64,000 nucleotides of DNA from Lethocerus indicus. Taxonomy: Eukaryota > Arthropoda > Insecta > Hemiptera > Belostomatidae. Positions 11,191-24,623 of the stretch are shown here, in pieces. The first letter of the stretch is position 1. The number at the start of each line of letters is the position of its first letter. Both the position numbers and the translations under genes were made by a program. A model generated the notes under the pieces. It ran no database searches and was not told the DNA's origin. It saw nothing but the letters and a program-made list of their open reading frames with translations. The DNA lies in contig JACDQD010000007.1 in assembly GCA_019843655.1 (NCBI GenBank), positions 10,971,600-11,035,599 of the forward strand, given 5' to 3'.

Positions 11191-13819
11191 GATATATTAG
11201 TTATATTAACTAGGTATTTAATTAGGTGATTTCTTGAAAAAGAAAATTAGGAGAGGCCTATAATTATTAGTTTTGCTTAGAGCCAACCAGACCAGTTTAA
11301 CTCGTCCCCAATATCGGCAATCGGGTGACAGAATTTACAGTTTGCAATTAAATGGATATTGGGTATGGGAATGATTTATATACAACTAACATATTTTAAA
11401 CTAAACTGAATTGAAAGGCAAAGAAATGGGCCTAAATGAAAAACGGAAATTTTTTAAACAAATGAAGTAACATAATATTCACCCAATGAAGAGGAACCAG
11501 TTTAGGGAAAGAGGAATACGGCGACTGTCAACAGAAAACCACGAGAATCATTTTAAATAAACAAAACCGTACAAACAAAAAGGAATTCATCGCAAAAGTG
11601 ACTTACTATTACGTGTTTGGTCTATCGGTGATGGCGTTGTATATGGAAACATTAAACCGACCGATTCGTTACTATCATTTTTCGCTATTATTGGGCGGCT
11701 CTTTTGCTCTATATCCGTTTCATTATGTATCTAAAATTCACCTTCGTATCCGATTCGTGCAGTTGATCAATTGCAAATTTCGATGCGATGGATTGGGACG
11801 GTTTTTTTACACGTTTTTGCATTTGAATCCTAACGTGACGTGTCAACAAGAAAAAGTTTTCGTTTGATAGAGTCCACTATTCTATTAACTCGGTGGGCCG
11901 GCCGCCCCAAGTTGATTAAATGTAACGCACATCTCTGTCTCTCTCTCTCTCTCTGTCAATAGAGCGGGCCCGCTCGTTTGTAAATTTGGCCAAGCTCCGA
12001 ACGTATCGGCCCCTCCAATATTTCAATAAAGAGTGCAAATTTTATTAAAGTCCGAATACAAATTGTCCCGCTTACAAGGGCCCGAACTCTGTGCATTTTT
12101 TGTTGATAATACTCGCTAAAATGAAATGGAACGTTAGATAATTACTTCAAAGAGATGCACAAATGTGTGCACATTTTGCTTATTATATCCACTTTATTTA
12201 TTAAAACTTTATTTGTCAACCAGCGAAATTTGGAAAAATGTGTTTTAAAAATATAAGACTCGAATATCCCTTACGGTAAGGTTGGGCAGAGTACGAATAT
12301 TACTCTTTGGCCATAAGCTGAATAAATACATATTTCATTAATATTGCTATTTATTTATGCATATCCGCTACCGATGGACCAAAGCGTGCTGGACACAAAA
12401 GACGTGCTGTGCAATCGCTCGAGCATACCGCATGATCGATCACGTCCCGATCATGTTTCTTTCGGCGTTCCATTATTTCATTTAGCAAGTGAACAACCTG
12501 CACATATTGAGCAAGGACTTGCAGATTCATCGTCCAAGCGTTGAATCTATACATGTCTTCATTCATCGCCTTACAATCTTCCGCGATCAGGGACAATATA
12601 CCGGTAATAGCATTACTATTTCCCATTCTAGTACCGTTAGTATCAATAGTATGCATTGTCCTCGCTACATTTTTCATTACTATCACTATTACTCTCCTTA
12701 TTTCTTAGCCCTTCTGAGCTTTCTAATTATAAATTGAGGGGCATGCGCCTCGTCACTTTCTTCAGTCCGAACCTGTTGAGGCAGCGAAGGCTGCTTGCCG
12801 CCCTGCCCCAATTCTCGCCAGAGATTTCCCCATGTCGATAACCATTCGTCACTCACGCTTAGGTCACTTTAAAAAGATGTGCGCTGCCAGCTGCATGATG
12901 CATTCTTTGAGGCTGTTATATCGCATAGTTCTTAATCCATATTTGGCCTCGACCTCATTGCCACCCTAATTTCACTTTTTCCTCATGGATTTCAGTCGAA
13001 TCTTTTGATGTGGGCGGTTGTCTCCTGTCCTCTCCAACGGCCTGTGACGCTGTGCGGCGTAAATTAGAGGACAGCGTTACTCTGATGTCGAGGTTGGTTG
13101 TTGTTCTTTCTTTGGTCCGTTCTGGACCCTGACCCTGTCTAATTTGGGAATCTGAGAGTCCATAGATAGAGTCTTTGGCTATCCGATTATCTCATCGTAC
13201 GCCAGTTTGGCGAGCGCCGAATTGAGTCCCACTTTTTGGAATTTAATCGACGTTTCTTTTACCTTCTCGCGCCCTTCCTTAGAGGGTTCTCCAATATGCC
13301 CCTGATTGTGCGAATTTGAGCTTTAGACTAAAAGGGCAGATCGGAGCGGTAGATAATAGGCGTGTATGGATGTACAGCCGTGTAATATATCGCCCTTTCA
13401 TTAGATTATCCTGTCAGATTGAAAACATAAAACGTTGATCTTTAATATTAACAACAAGTGTACTAATAAAGCTTCATCCCTTCGCCAGGGAACACATTTC
13501 TTGTATATTTTGCTTCGTAGCAATTTGTTGTAATCCATCCTTTATGTCTTTTCTGGTAAGTTAACCCTGTTCCAATCGTTACTAGTTTCTCGGTAGTGAG
13601 TTAGCGGAATATATGAAAACAATGAATTATAAATTTTGTTTGAACGCCACATACTAACGCAACTCTTAAGAATTCATGACAAGTGAGGGATGTCGTAGAC
13701 TGATGAAGAGAGAATACTGACTTCAAAGTGCGGTAATATTTTATTTTAAAAATAGAATTGAAGTCCAAAGCGCCGTGTCGGGCCTATTAAGAGGGCAAAT
13801 ATGAAGTGACATGAATGAA
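11191..13819. other. no gene supported; possible decayed ORF on the minus strand at 12351-12686
   Basis: Contains a CT microsatellite (about 11932-11956). On the minus strand, 12686-12351 has a 111-codon frame with normal-looking amino-acid composition. Neighbouring frames upstream (13300-12700) give protein-like fragments such as SIKFQKVGLNSALAKLAYDE. This could be a decayed transposable-element protein, but no family motif is visible. Confidence 0.4.
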
Positions 13820-14220
13820 TTAGTTTTAGAAATTCCTCAATGTCTTCAGGTTTGTATGATTTGATTCTGTGTTGTATTTGATTGGTTTTTTAAATGTTAT
13901 ATGGCTCATTCTGATACTTTTCTGCCTGTTTGCTCGACGTAAACTCTTTTGCAGCTAATCTTTTAACAATTTCAGATATTCTGACTGTTCTTGTCCGATT
14001 GTTGCGTGATTTCGTTAGTGTTTTTGCGTTCTGTAATCAGTAGAGTGTGTCACCTACGTAGCGGAAATAGGATTTGATTTGATATTTTTCCTCAAATTTT
14101 CTATTATCTTCTTATCTATATCCTGCAGGAATATTTCTGTCCGGATAGCTGAATTGCCCTATTTATAATCTCTGTCCGTTAATATTGTGTAGATATTTCT
14201 GTTTTTTAGTCACACAATGA
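13820..14220 (-). mobile_element. decayed Penelope-like element: reverse-transcriptase YVGDT fragment joined to GIY-YIG fragment
   Basis: Minus-strand translation gives SAIRTEIFLQDIDKKIIENL and then, one frame over, YFRYVGDTL. This matches the reverse-transcriptase active-site region (family form RYVDDT, here Gly for the first Asp). About 100 bp further, KRVYVEQTGRKVS resembles the endonuclease YIGQTGR motif (Glu for Gly). In an intact element these motifs are several hundred residues apart, so the intervening RT thumb and linker have been deleted. Multiple stops confirm that it is dead. Confidence 0.62.
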
Positions 14221-14256
14221 TGTATAAACATTGTTTAGTAGGGGAGTTGAATTGTT

Positions 14257-14456
14257 ACAGTTCTTTCGATCTTCTTTCTCCTCTCGTTGGTTTGTTCTAA
14301 GCCGGTCTAAGTCACTCGGGCGTCCCGGTTGCCTGAGTGGCATCCTGTCTGCACTGTCCCTGCACTTTTACTATGAAGGGTTTACAAAAGATGGCGTGTA
14401 TCCGAAACCGGCATAGACTAAACCAACGGGAGAAAACAGAAGATCGAAAGAACTGT
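14257..14456. repeat. 49-bp inverted repeat with 102-bp spacer
   Basis: Arms 14257-14305 and 14408-14456 match at 42 of 49 positions (ACAGTTCTTTCGATCTTCT at the outer end). It adjoins the Penelope-like RT fragment. The right arm resembles 54070-54106. Confidence 0.8.
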
Positions 14457-16139
14457 GGTATTAAAAACCCTCACAGGCCACGGAGTTCCAAACTAGTTTA
14501 AGTATTTATTTTATTAAGTACATTTTGGATTTTATTTAGATCTTTTTGCTCTATTAGTAGAGGATTTGTTTTAATTGAATGAAATTTGGGTCTGAAAAAC
14601 TATTAATAGAATATTTTTTGTAATTGTATATATTAGTTTTAGTGTATAAAATATCTTTATTTCAATGGACCTTCCTTTTACTCAGAGGAAACTTTTTAAA
14701 AGCATCTTGTAAATTGATTCAGTAGTCATGCATTCGACCAGAACCATGAGATATAACCGAATTTTTTTTACCTTTATTTCTTATTCTGCGCAATTATTCA
14801 TTGCCGATATGAGCGTTGGGATACGAATGTCCCATATAGTTTCTCCATTAGTTTTGTTTCTTTATGAAATGATATTGTTTTATTTCGTGTTTCTGGATCA
14901 TCGCTTAGAATGCATTCTATAGTTGTACTGTGTGTCCTGTTCGTAGCCAGTTCACTGTTGTTTCTTCGTTTTTCGTTATTGTTTCATCCGTTGTCCATAA
15001 TTGTATGTCCTTTTTTACTGTGTAGAGATTGTTTATTTGCCTTTTTCCATTCTATTAGTTTGTTTGTATATATATTTTGGTTAGCTCTTCTCCTTTCGTC
15101 CGTGACTAAAATTTATTATGTATTCCATAATGCGTAATAAATCATTTATATCACCCGACTAGATTGACTTCTTACCTCCACAGCGAATTTCGTTCTCATG
15201 GGTCCACTTACGCCACTCCAGTGAGTGAATTAGTTTCCATCTGCCAGCCTAACCAACGTCCTACAAGCGGTGATTTTTTCGGTTGAATAAAGGTTGGGTG
15301 TTTTCCCGTGCTCTATTTGCGGGTAGAATTATGCCTGCCTGGCTGGCCGGTACAGGATATCCTGTAAAATTCCTCCTCATCTCCCACGGTGATTCTACCC
15401 TAAGGAGACTGTGAGCAGATAATGCATTCAAGTACAACACAGAATCAATAATTTCGAACCGCGCATGGAACGTTTCAGAAGAAGTTCTCTTGTTCTATCT
15501 TCAGGAGACCGGCGTCGTATAGAGGGATATAGCAATGAATATAAATAACAAGAGGGATATAGAATTAGTAATATACCACGCGTGATACTTGGTCATAAAG
15601 CACGGAACCGGAACTATTTTCGGCTGGCGCAAAGTGTCTTGAAGCAAATCGCGGCGGCTTTTCCTTGACAGGGAGCCTGCGAAAATTCCTCGAACAGTTC
15701 AATACAGACGGCGAAATAAAAGAGAAGTGCCAACTACACAACGGGCAAAGAAACTAAGAAAATAAATGCGAAGAGTTTCGAAAACTTAAAATAACGGAGT
15801 TCCGATTCGCCGACTGAATATTATTGAATTTCAATAGGACTGCCCTCCACCCACCTCCGTTCTTCTCGGCAGGCAGTCTAGCAGTCGATAAAGAAATTGC
15901 GAGTTTGAATAGAACAATTTCAAAGTTTGAGTCCCTGAAAATTAACAACTTTATATAAGTTTTCACTGCCCAGCATGTATAGTGTCAGTACATTATCTGC
16001 GATAGACTAGGAATCTAGAAAATAACTCGAGATCAATGCTTTATATGAGTCTATATATACGTAAAACAATTTAAACATTCTTTTAACCTATTTTTACGCT
16101 CAAATCAAGAATTCTATATTACAATAATTTTTTAAAATC
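14457..16139. other. no gene recognised; A+T-rich
   Basis: Open frames at 14728-15137 are Leu/Phe/Tyr-rich translations of T-rich DNA. No motif was identified. Confidence 0.55.
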
Positions 16140-16447
16140 TTTTTTTTTTTTTAACTGTTTTATTTTTGCACAATCAACCTATACAGTTATGGGTGCAATT
16201 GATACATGTGATTATTTCGGCGTGTTAGTCACGACAAAGAAACCACCCAATGATGGCACTTTTGACATGTTTTAAAAAGTGAGGTGATCTCTGGGCCAGT
16301 GGCGTTTAAGCCGTCGTGGTGGGGATAGTGGATGGGTAAAAGAAGAAAGGGACTGAACGAGTGGATTTGGATGTGGAGAGAGGCGGGAGTGGAATTTAAG
16401 GAAGCGTGATTTTGCGACTTCGTCGACTTTCGGTATGTTGAGGTCAT
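16140..16447 (-). mobile_element. 3' tail of a non-LTR-type retroposon, copy 3 (longest)
   Basis: Minus orientation with a T run (16140-16152) as its poly(A) end. It shares the TTGATTGTGCA, TTTGTCGTGAC and GTGGTTTCTTT blocks with copy 1, and the GGCCAGTGGCGTTTAAGCCG block with copy 2. A 72-codon open frame on the minus strand ends at 16229 within the conserved part and could be the last piece of an element ORF. Homology beyond about 16331 is not shown. Confidence 0.68.
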
Positions 16448-17340
16448 TATAGATTGTTTTTAAAATCTAAAGATAAAAGAGTGATAAAATTGGTTATTTT
16501 ATTAACATTTATTATAAGTGGATTGCTGACCTGATATTGAGTGGTTGAGGGAATATGAATGCCCGGAAGATCAGCTTGGTTAAAAGGTTGATTATTATAG
16601 CTATATTTGTATTCTTTTGACAGTGAGCTTGTTTCTGTTTTGGCATCAGAATTATAATTGTTAGAAATTTAGGGAAATTCAAAATCCAGCTTTCTACTTA
16701 CGTAATATCGTCGTAGATACTACCAACTAACTAGATCAAACTTTAATCACTAATCATACGCGCGTAACAAGAAGTGACAGCTGATTGCTCATAGGCTACT
16801 GAGAAAGTAAAACTCGAAGCTAAACCTATGAGTGTTTCCTATTGTGGGTTATCCGCCTCTTCGTACAGTGGGCGCCTCCGAAACTATTTCGGGTTTAAGT
16901 GTATACCGGAATTAAAGTGTATTGATAACAACAAACTGAGTGCGGGTGGCCGAACCGTTGTTTGCGCAAACCCGCAGTTCGCGTTTTCGGCTCTCGAGGG
17001 CTCCTTTTCACGAAACAATTTCAACCGAAACCCAATACCTTTTTGGGCCCCAGCGCCGGCTTAGATTCGAGACCGCTCTCTCGTAATAACAAGCCGAGCT
17101 AATATGTTATCCGACGTAACTATTAAAGCCAGGGAATTTATTCGGTTGAATAGATAAGACAACATTTCATTTAAATGTTCATCTCCGGAAGGATTAAATC
17201 TTATTAATTTATGGCTTCATTACAGGTTTAATAAAGTTTAATATAATTTATTTCGTTTATTTTATACATTACCGTTTTGTTCCTTTTTTGCCGTAACTAT
17301 GTTATTAATTTAAGTATAATTAGGGCGGTTTGGGGCCTAC

Positions 17341-17402
17341 AAGGGTTTGGAACATCACTCTTCTTCTGTGACGAGTATGATGTTCCGAAACCGCTGACCC
17401 TT
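17341..17402. repeat. long imperfect hairpin
   Basis: GGTTTGGAACATCA (17344-17357) pairs with TGATGTTCCGAAACC (17378-17392) with one extra base, around a 20-nt loop. Outer bases AAGGGT/ACCCTT extend the symmetry. The right arm has the CCGAAAC string seen in Penelope-like tails. Confidence 0.75.
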
Positions 17403-20400
17403 CTAAACGCCACACACTGTTCCTGAGTTTGTTTCAGTTATTATGTCATTAGAATTACTAACCATTTTGACGTACCATTTTCAATTGTATAAGTGTAGCC
17501 TGATGTTTTAATTTCATTATTTCTGTTCACGCCAATTCCTATCTTTCTGGTCTATCTAAACAAGTTTTCGTTTATAGACAAATATGTTATTGTATATTGT
17601 GTAATATATTCAAGAATAAATATTTCTGAGTTATATTATTTCTTTGATTTGTTATTCAGCGTCCTTTGCTCATTTAAGATTCTGTCAACTGTATCAGTGT
17701 ATTGATCAAACTGAGGCTCGTTGTCCGTGTACTTATAAAAAGTAAAAACCATTATGTACACGGGCAAAGTAGTGATGTTTAAAATATACTTAAAAATTAA
17801 ATACGATGGGTATACAATATGCTCGATCGCATCATTCATTCAAAATTATGTCTAGTGACCGAGTATAAAAATAAAAACTCCAATATAACTTTCATTGAAA
17901 TGTTCACTTTTTCAAGTCACTAAAAAATCTATTTCAGAGGAGTGATAATATGAATGCCCTTTAAATCTGGAATCCGGTGCGGACACCGTTCGGAGTAGAT
18001 TTTTAGTTTCGGCTCGTTGGCCCGAAGAGGGATAGAGCCGTTGCAAATAAATTGGTAGGCCGGCAGTTAAATGAACTCGGACCGTCGCTAATCAAGGTAA
18101 TGATACAACTGAGGGTCGTTGTCTCCCTCTCAAGCCTCCGCCCTCCCCTACACGCTAATAAAGCCCAACTGGATGACTCCTCTATCCGCTGGCGTTTAAC
18201 CTTTCGCGCTCTTCCCGCAGTCGTTTTCACCCCGCACTAGCTTAGGATCAATTTCATATCGTTGGTCACATCTCATCGGTGTGTTAATTAACCAAATGTT
18301 TAGTAAAATAAACATGTTCTTGCAATTAAAGCTAATGCTCCGCTGCATGTTCTCCCTTCATATTATGAAAATATCTTAATTAGAAGGAGGACATTCTTGT
18401 TCCTCCCGCTTCTCTGTATTTCCCTGCTCAGCAACTACGCGCTTCGAACTGTTTCTTCCCTAAATCAACCATCCACTTTTATCAAACAATTACGGCAATC
18501 AACTATTCGTCAACTGAGCAATTTATTCTTTATTATTTATTCCCGACTGGTATTTGCTTCCCGATTGAGTATCGTTATTTATTACATTATGTTAGTGTCC
18601 TCGGATATTAACGAACGATATTCTGCCCCGATTTTTCTTCAATCCCAAACTCTCGATAAAATATTTGCTTATATACCAAAAATTCTCATTATACTCGATT
18701 GTGGAATAAGGATCCAAGAGACCTAAATTAATACCGAAATCAATCTATAAGTTATGAGAAAACGCTTTAATGAAATTCCTTTTGGGGAAATGTACTATGG
18801 CTGAAATTTAATCGTTAAAAATATAACCGACTTCTAATAAAGACTCGTCAATGGTTTAAATCCCCCTCCGCTCGTTTGTGTTTCGAGAGGGGGCAAACAA
18901 AAACAATCCGATGTCCTTAGAAACTCGATATAATATGGGACTTATTTTTATTATTTTATAGATGCCGAGGCCGGGGACGGGGCCAAGGGATTGTCGTCAG
19001 CAGTTGTTTAGACACAATGGGTCGGGAGGGCTCCACGCCGAATCAATCCCTACCAAATCCTTCGATAAATGGAATACCGGGCCAAATTCCATTATTATTT
19101 CCATCTCCGGGACTCTCTTCTTCTCCTTCCCTCCTTTTTTCCCGCGATGAACTTCTGTTGTTGAAGTTCATTCGATCGAAATCTTATCCCCCTTTCAATT
19201 GTCGTAAAGGAGCCGCTCCGAATTTAACTTTTATTAAGAAAAAACAACAATAATAATGTCAGTCATAGGAATTTTTGTCTGTTGTATGAATGATAGAATA
19301 AAATATCCCTTTCCGGTCGCATAAAAGGTAGCCTTATAGATTGGTACCACGGTCATAATTACCTAATATTAACGCTAATAAGAAGTGGCCTCTATCAGTT
19401 CCATTAACTTAAACATCTCTGATGGCCGCTCCAATGAGAACAGCGGAAATAATCAGATAATCAGATGACACGACAAAATAGTAATAACGATAGGTGGTAT
19501 TCCAGTGAGATGATTGTGTAATGGAAACTAAATAGTCGAAGCTAGTCAAGGTAAGTGAGCAAGAAAATATTACAGTACAATATAATATATGAAGTAACTC
19601 ACTAATCTAATAACGGAATGCTACTGGGCCCGTCGGGTAGCCGGTCTTAGGACACCGGTAAAGCTCTTGGGCCTCCTTTGGGAAATCAACGAGTGGGGAC
19701 AGAAGAATGCTAGATTGAAGACACAAACTCTCGCGGACCACCTAACAGCTATCTTAAAGTAAATAATTAAATACGTAATTTAGGGATTTCGTAATTAATT
19801 GCTTCCAGAAAGAGAAACATTCTAGAATCGTAAACAAATAAATGTCTTATTTAGCTTTCTATTTTCATTACTACAACAGATATACCACGAAATATTAAAT
19901 ATTTAAATAATACAAAGTTACATTTATTTAGGGATATTTTCATAATGTACTATATCCATAAAGCACAAGTTAATAAATGTCTCAGGAAGAAAGTCTCGAG
20001 ATCATGAATACTCGGGTGATCTTCGTTCTCTAGTAGGTACACGGCAGGTGCCTTCGGAGGTTTTTCTCCCCCCGAAATGATAATGTATTCATTATAGCCG
20101 GTATTACACGGAGCGGGCCAAGTTGTAAGTCCCGTAAAAATAACAAGTTCAGCGAACCCCGAAGAGGCGGGTGGTAGAAACGTGCTCGTACATAGTCAAC
20201 GGCGGACACTCGAGAGCCTCCCCGGCCCTCTTTCTCCCTCCGACCCCCCACCCCGCCAACCGACCCTGCGATTCACTCTCCTTTCCGCTCTCCTCATCTC
20301 CCTTCATCGCCCCGTCGACGTAACCACCGCGAATAGTCACCCTCTTAATAACGTTATACAGAGCCGGGGCAGCCTGTTCAAACATTAGCGAGAACGAAGT

Positions 20401-22881
20401 GGGCTAGGGGAGGAAAATGCGCGTATAAGAAATGCGCGGGCATACTTCAAGGTTTTGACCCCCGCGGCCGGCGGCAAAAAATACGCCCTTAAGCCCTCTT
20501 TCCGGGAACAAGACAGGCCGCTATCGCACAGGGCAGCTCTCCAACTCCCCAACAATTATTCCCGATAATCGGCTCCGTCCGCTGCCCCGGGCGGCCCTGT
20601 AAACCCGCCTAACTGAGCTTCAGCCGTTCCACGATTTAACAATATATACCAAAAATAGAATGCGGTATTTTTCTTCAGTTTACAGAGAGGATACAAGGCA
20701 AAGATTATTTCAGAGTGACGTCTTCACCAAATAAAATACTTGGAAATTCGAATACCTTTCTCTTTTACTTATTGGATGCCGCATTTTCAACTCTTATAAA
20801 CGAGGGAGTTCAGGTAACAACAGATCCCCAGATGTGGTTAGTATTTGTAAACAGGAGACTGTATTAATAATTAATTTACGCGGACCTAAACGTGTGAAAA
20901 TGTGAAACTGACTTTAATCTTATTATTTCTGAAGTTCGCCACTGCACCGGATCCAGTCGCGCCGGATCGGTATCAACGCGCTTCGACGCCAGGAGTGGTA
21001 CGCATAAAAAGTGTACGCTCCTTTAACATTATTCGTGAATACGTTGAACACTCTCGGTTAAACCCGTTTGACCGGCGGGATGTATATAAAACCGCGAAGA
21101 AACAAAAAAAGGAACCGAAAATCTGGCTTCATAATAGCTAGGCCCCGGGTCGACTTGAAAAGGCGCCGGCCGATGTGTTTCAATAGCCGCCCATTCCCAA
21201 ACTAATTTAGCCGGCGGAAATTTTCAGCTTTGAAAGAGCTCTCGCTCAGAGAGAGAGAGAGAGACAGGACCGCGCCATTTTTCCCCTCTGCGCCCTGTTA
21301 TTTAGTCAGCGATTTCATAACCGAGATGGTTCCCCTCGCGTTCTTTTCGGAGCCTCTGGACTGTACCAATAACGGAATGCCGGATAATGCACTCAGCATT
21401 TAAACAAACACGTTCATTTGTTCAATTATAACATCCCGTTTCAGGAACGCCGTGGCACCCATTCATTGGGTTGTTTGAAGCCACTTATGTCGGGGCGTTA
21501 TAGATATGAATTTTAATTATATTATTCTTATTACTCATACCTTTTCCTGAGGGGTTAAAATTAAAGGCCACCACGGCAGATGTTCGCATCGACAATAGGG
21601 AATTTACATCGAACTGGATCGAGAGCAAAGAACAAACAAAAGGAACTATATCGACAACTGGAGATAAAAGCAATGTCTTATTGATAAAACCTTTTTTGTT
21701 GGTATTAACGATTTATGCGCACACGAATTAAGCTGGAACTTGAGCTATTTAACTCCCCATCTTATTGCTTTGGGCGCTTCTGTAACAAGTAATGATAATC
21801 CGAAACATGGTGGACGCCGAAGAGATGTCTTAAATTAATGTAATAATAAAGACAACATAATTTACTCTACAATTATATAATAATGTAATTTTTTCCTCCT
21901 CTATATTGAGTAACTAGACTATATATAGTTTCTATTACGCAATCATCTCATTAGAGCGGCAGTCCCTCATTTATATCAGTCGGTGTTTCGCTTAAAGAAC
22001 ATTGTAGGTTTTCTGTAACCAGCGAGATCTAGTGAATAGTACTGTTACATTATTATGTTATCTAATAACAGCGCACTTTTTAAATTGGGATTTTTAGTGA
22101 GTACACTCTTATTGTACTCAGTCCGAGTTCTATATTGTACTCTTTTTAATTATTTTCTATGTTGAGTCCTTGCTTCTTCGATCTGCATGGTTAGAACATT
22201 GTATTTTAAGAAATGTAGGTGCGTATAATGGAAAGCATTTAACGCCGTTTAATTTCTACCCAGGAAATCTGGTTAGCGGGTAATACCCGGGCCCCGGCGT
22301 CGATTGCTGCCGCAGCTCTGAGTAATGCTCTTATTGAAAACCCGGTGTCGAAGGGCCGGATGGGCGGAGTAGGCGGAACCGCAAAAGAGAAGTAGATACA
22401 GTGGTAGGGAGAGAGGGAGGGAGAGGGGAGAGACTGGGGAGCGAGGTGGCGTCGGCGAGTACCAGGCGTGGCGTTAATTGGCAAACTTAACATGGCGGCA
22501 CATACAGCCGATTCCGGCCCCCGCACACCTCGCGGAGTGATTTTCGACATTGGGCTTCGCCAGTAAAACCTCCCTCCATTATCAAGAGAGTTTAACAACG
22601 GAGTGGACGAAGTGAAATGGCAGTTGAGAGGAAATTCAAATGTTCCTGGAGGAATTTTTTATGAGCTGTAAATTTGTAATTGATTTTCTGTAAAGCATTT
22701 TCTGTAATTCGTTCTATTTAGAGTATTGACTACCGATTTGACCACTGAGTGTTGTTTTCGAGGGCAATCCGAGAGGAGCAGAAGTACCAACTGTGGAGTG
22801 GAGCCGGTGAAGTAGGAGCTGGGCACTTTGTAGACGGTTCCGAGAAGACTTTATTAATATCGATCTGGCTTTCCTTCCCTA

Positions 22882-22941
22882 GCTCTCTCTCTCTCTCTCT
22901 CCCTCTCTCTGTCTCTATATCTCTTTCTCTCTTCCTCCCTC
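22882..22941. repeat. CT microsatellite, interrupted
   Basis: CT dinucleotide run with CCCT and TATAT interruptions. Confidence 0.95.
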
Positions 22942-24623
22942 TTTGAGAATTAGCGACAAAGCTTCTCCGGCTTTGAAGTTTGGGCTGTTTGCCGGCCGAT
23001 TATCAAAGAAGGGTCCTCCGACGACAAGTAGTCCGCAAGATTCGGACAAGTTTAACACTCGGTCGTTCCCCCGCCCCCACCGAGGGTCGCCAACCTCCTC
23101 GCCCCCCACCATCCCACCCCCTCACGGGTCGCTTACGGCTCTCGGGGTTAATGTGCTGGATAATACAATCTCTGCCAAGTTTCAGAATATATTATATTTA
23201 TCGAAGGGCCGCCGCAAAGAATTCAACCTGACGAACTTTGTAATTAGTAATATGACTTTTTTCAATTAATGCGATTAATAAATAATTATTAGTTCCTGTT
23301 CTAATTTTAAATGTTTTATTATATAGATGTATATAATATTAACAAAATTTGCGGAACAAAGTGTTCCCCACGATCTTCAGGGAGGGGGGATCTACTGAAA
23401 ACTGTAGTTTTTTCCCCGACGTCGCTTCTCGAAACATTCCCATCGGGCCTAGGGCTTAAACTGGGACTGTTTATGGTCGGTGGGGAGGGCACTCGGAGAG
23501 CCGATCTCTATCTGGCTCAGGTTTGGCTCCACGGCCAGGTTTTCTCCTTTCTTTATTGTCGCCCAGTCACTGCCTCCACCTCCTCCGCTCTCGGGACTTT
23601 ACAAGTGTTAAGAGATTAAAGTATTTCAGCCCGGGCGTCGGCTTAGAGGAGGCCGAGGAACAAGGAGCCGCGCCCGGTTATCTCGCGGAGATCGTAATTC
23701 GGCCCCCGGGCACCGCCATTGTCGCCTAACTAATGTCGCTCCGATATAATTTAACCGACTTGCCTTTTTCCTTATCTGGGCGAGATAAAGTGGTCCTTTT
23801 TTATTCAGCGGGTGGCGAAAAATGAAAACCGGGCATGGACGATTAGCCAAAGTCCGTAATAGGCAGACTTTATTCTGGAGTTCTGCCGTTCGCCTACCGT
23901 CTTATTATGAGATCACTCCGACTCCTTGAAGCAACGATGGGATAAAAAATGAGCCTATGAACATCGAATAACGATATGATTGATCTTTTCTGCAAACATA
24001 TAAAAAACGCTCTGTGCAATACTAGTGCATCGGAAATTCAGTGCACTACGATTGTGAACGGTTGTAGACATACAAAAGGTCAACAGAGAAAAAATAAAAA
24101 GTAATATATTTTTTCACGTGATTCTTGACCTCCCATAATTAAAGGTCTGATTTAAAAGAAAGGAACGTTGTATGGAACGATATAATTATGAAAGGTCTAC
24201 CAAATATTTGTTCATTATGATTGATTTCATACATTTTGATTCAACAATTGATCCCGTCCGGACGATAATATGAGTAATCGAAATTAATAAAATTAATTGG
24301 GACTTCAAGTGGGGAGTTATTTTAGTTTGTGGCTTTAGGTTATTATGATTTGAACATTCAATATTGCTTATTCGAGAGAAATTATTCACCGAAGTGGAAA
24401 GGTGGTAGGAATATGAAAATAAGTAACGTTTAATTAATTTTCCATTGCTATGATTAACTAATCATCTCATATCTCATTCCGTAGCTCACAGACCGCCAAA
24501 CGGATATTCTAAGATAAGTGAGAAATTATACAATACTAACAATGTATAAGATAATATACATATACAATATAAGATATACGAAAGTATTGTATTAATTGCT
24601 TGGGAAACTGTAAAACAAAGAAC

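Larger units (their letters stand above)
16448..24623. other. no gene recognised
   Basis: Alternating A+T-rich DNA and G+C-rich blocks (for example 20030-20640 and 22240-22600). Includes a GA microsatellite (21248-21264), a CT microsatellite (22882-22941) and the hairpin at 17341-17402. Open frames in the G+C-rich blocks occur on both strands without motifs. Confidence 0.5.

Noticed and set aside
18397..18726. 109-codon plus-strand frame with hydrophobic stretches
   Set aside because: Non-ATG start and Ile/Leu/Ser-rich composition expected from local base content. No recognisable membrane-protein family.
20902..21141. 79-codon frame with a signal-peptide-like start
   Set aside because: It starts at GTG in a eukaryotic context. 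The rest has no Cys pattern or homology, so a small secreted protein is not supported.
22239..22598. 119-codon minus-strand frame
   Set aside because: Translation of a G+C-rich block with a pyrimidine tract. No motif or splice support.
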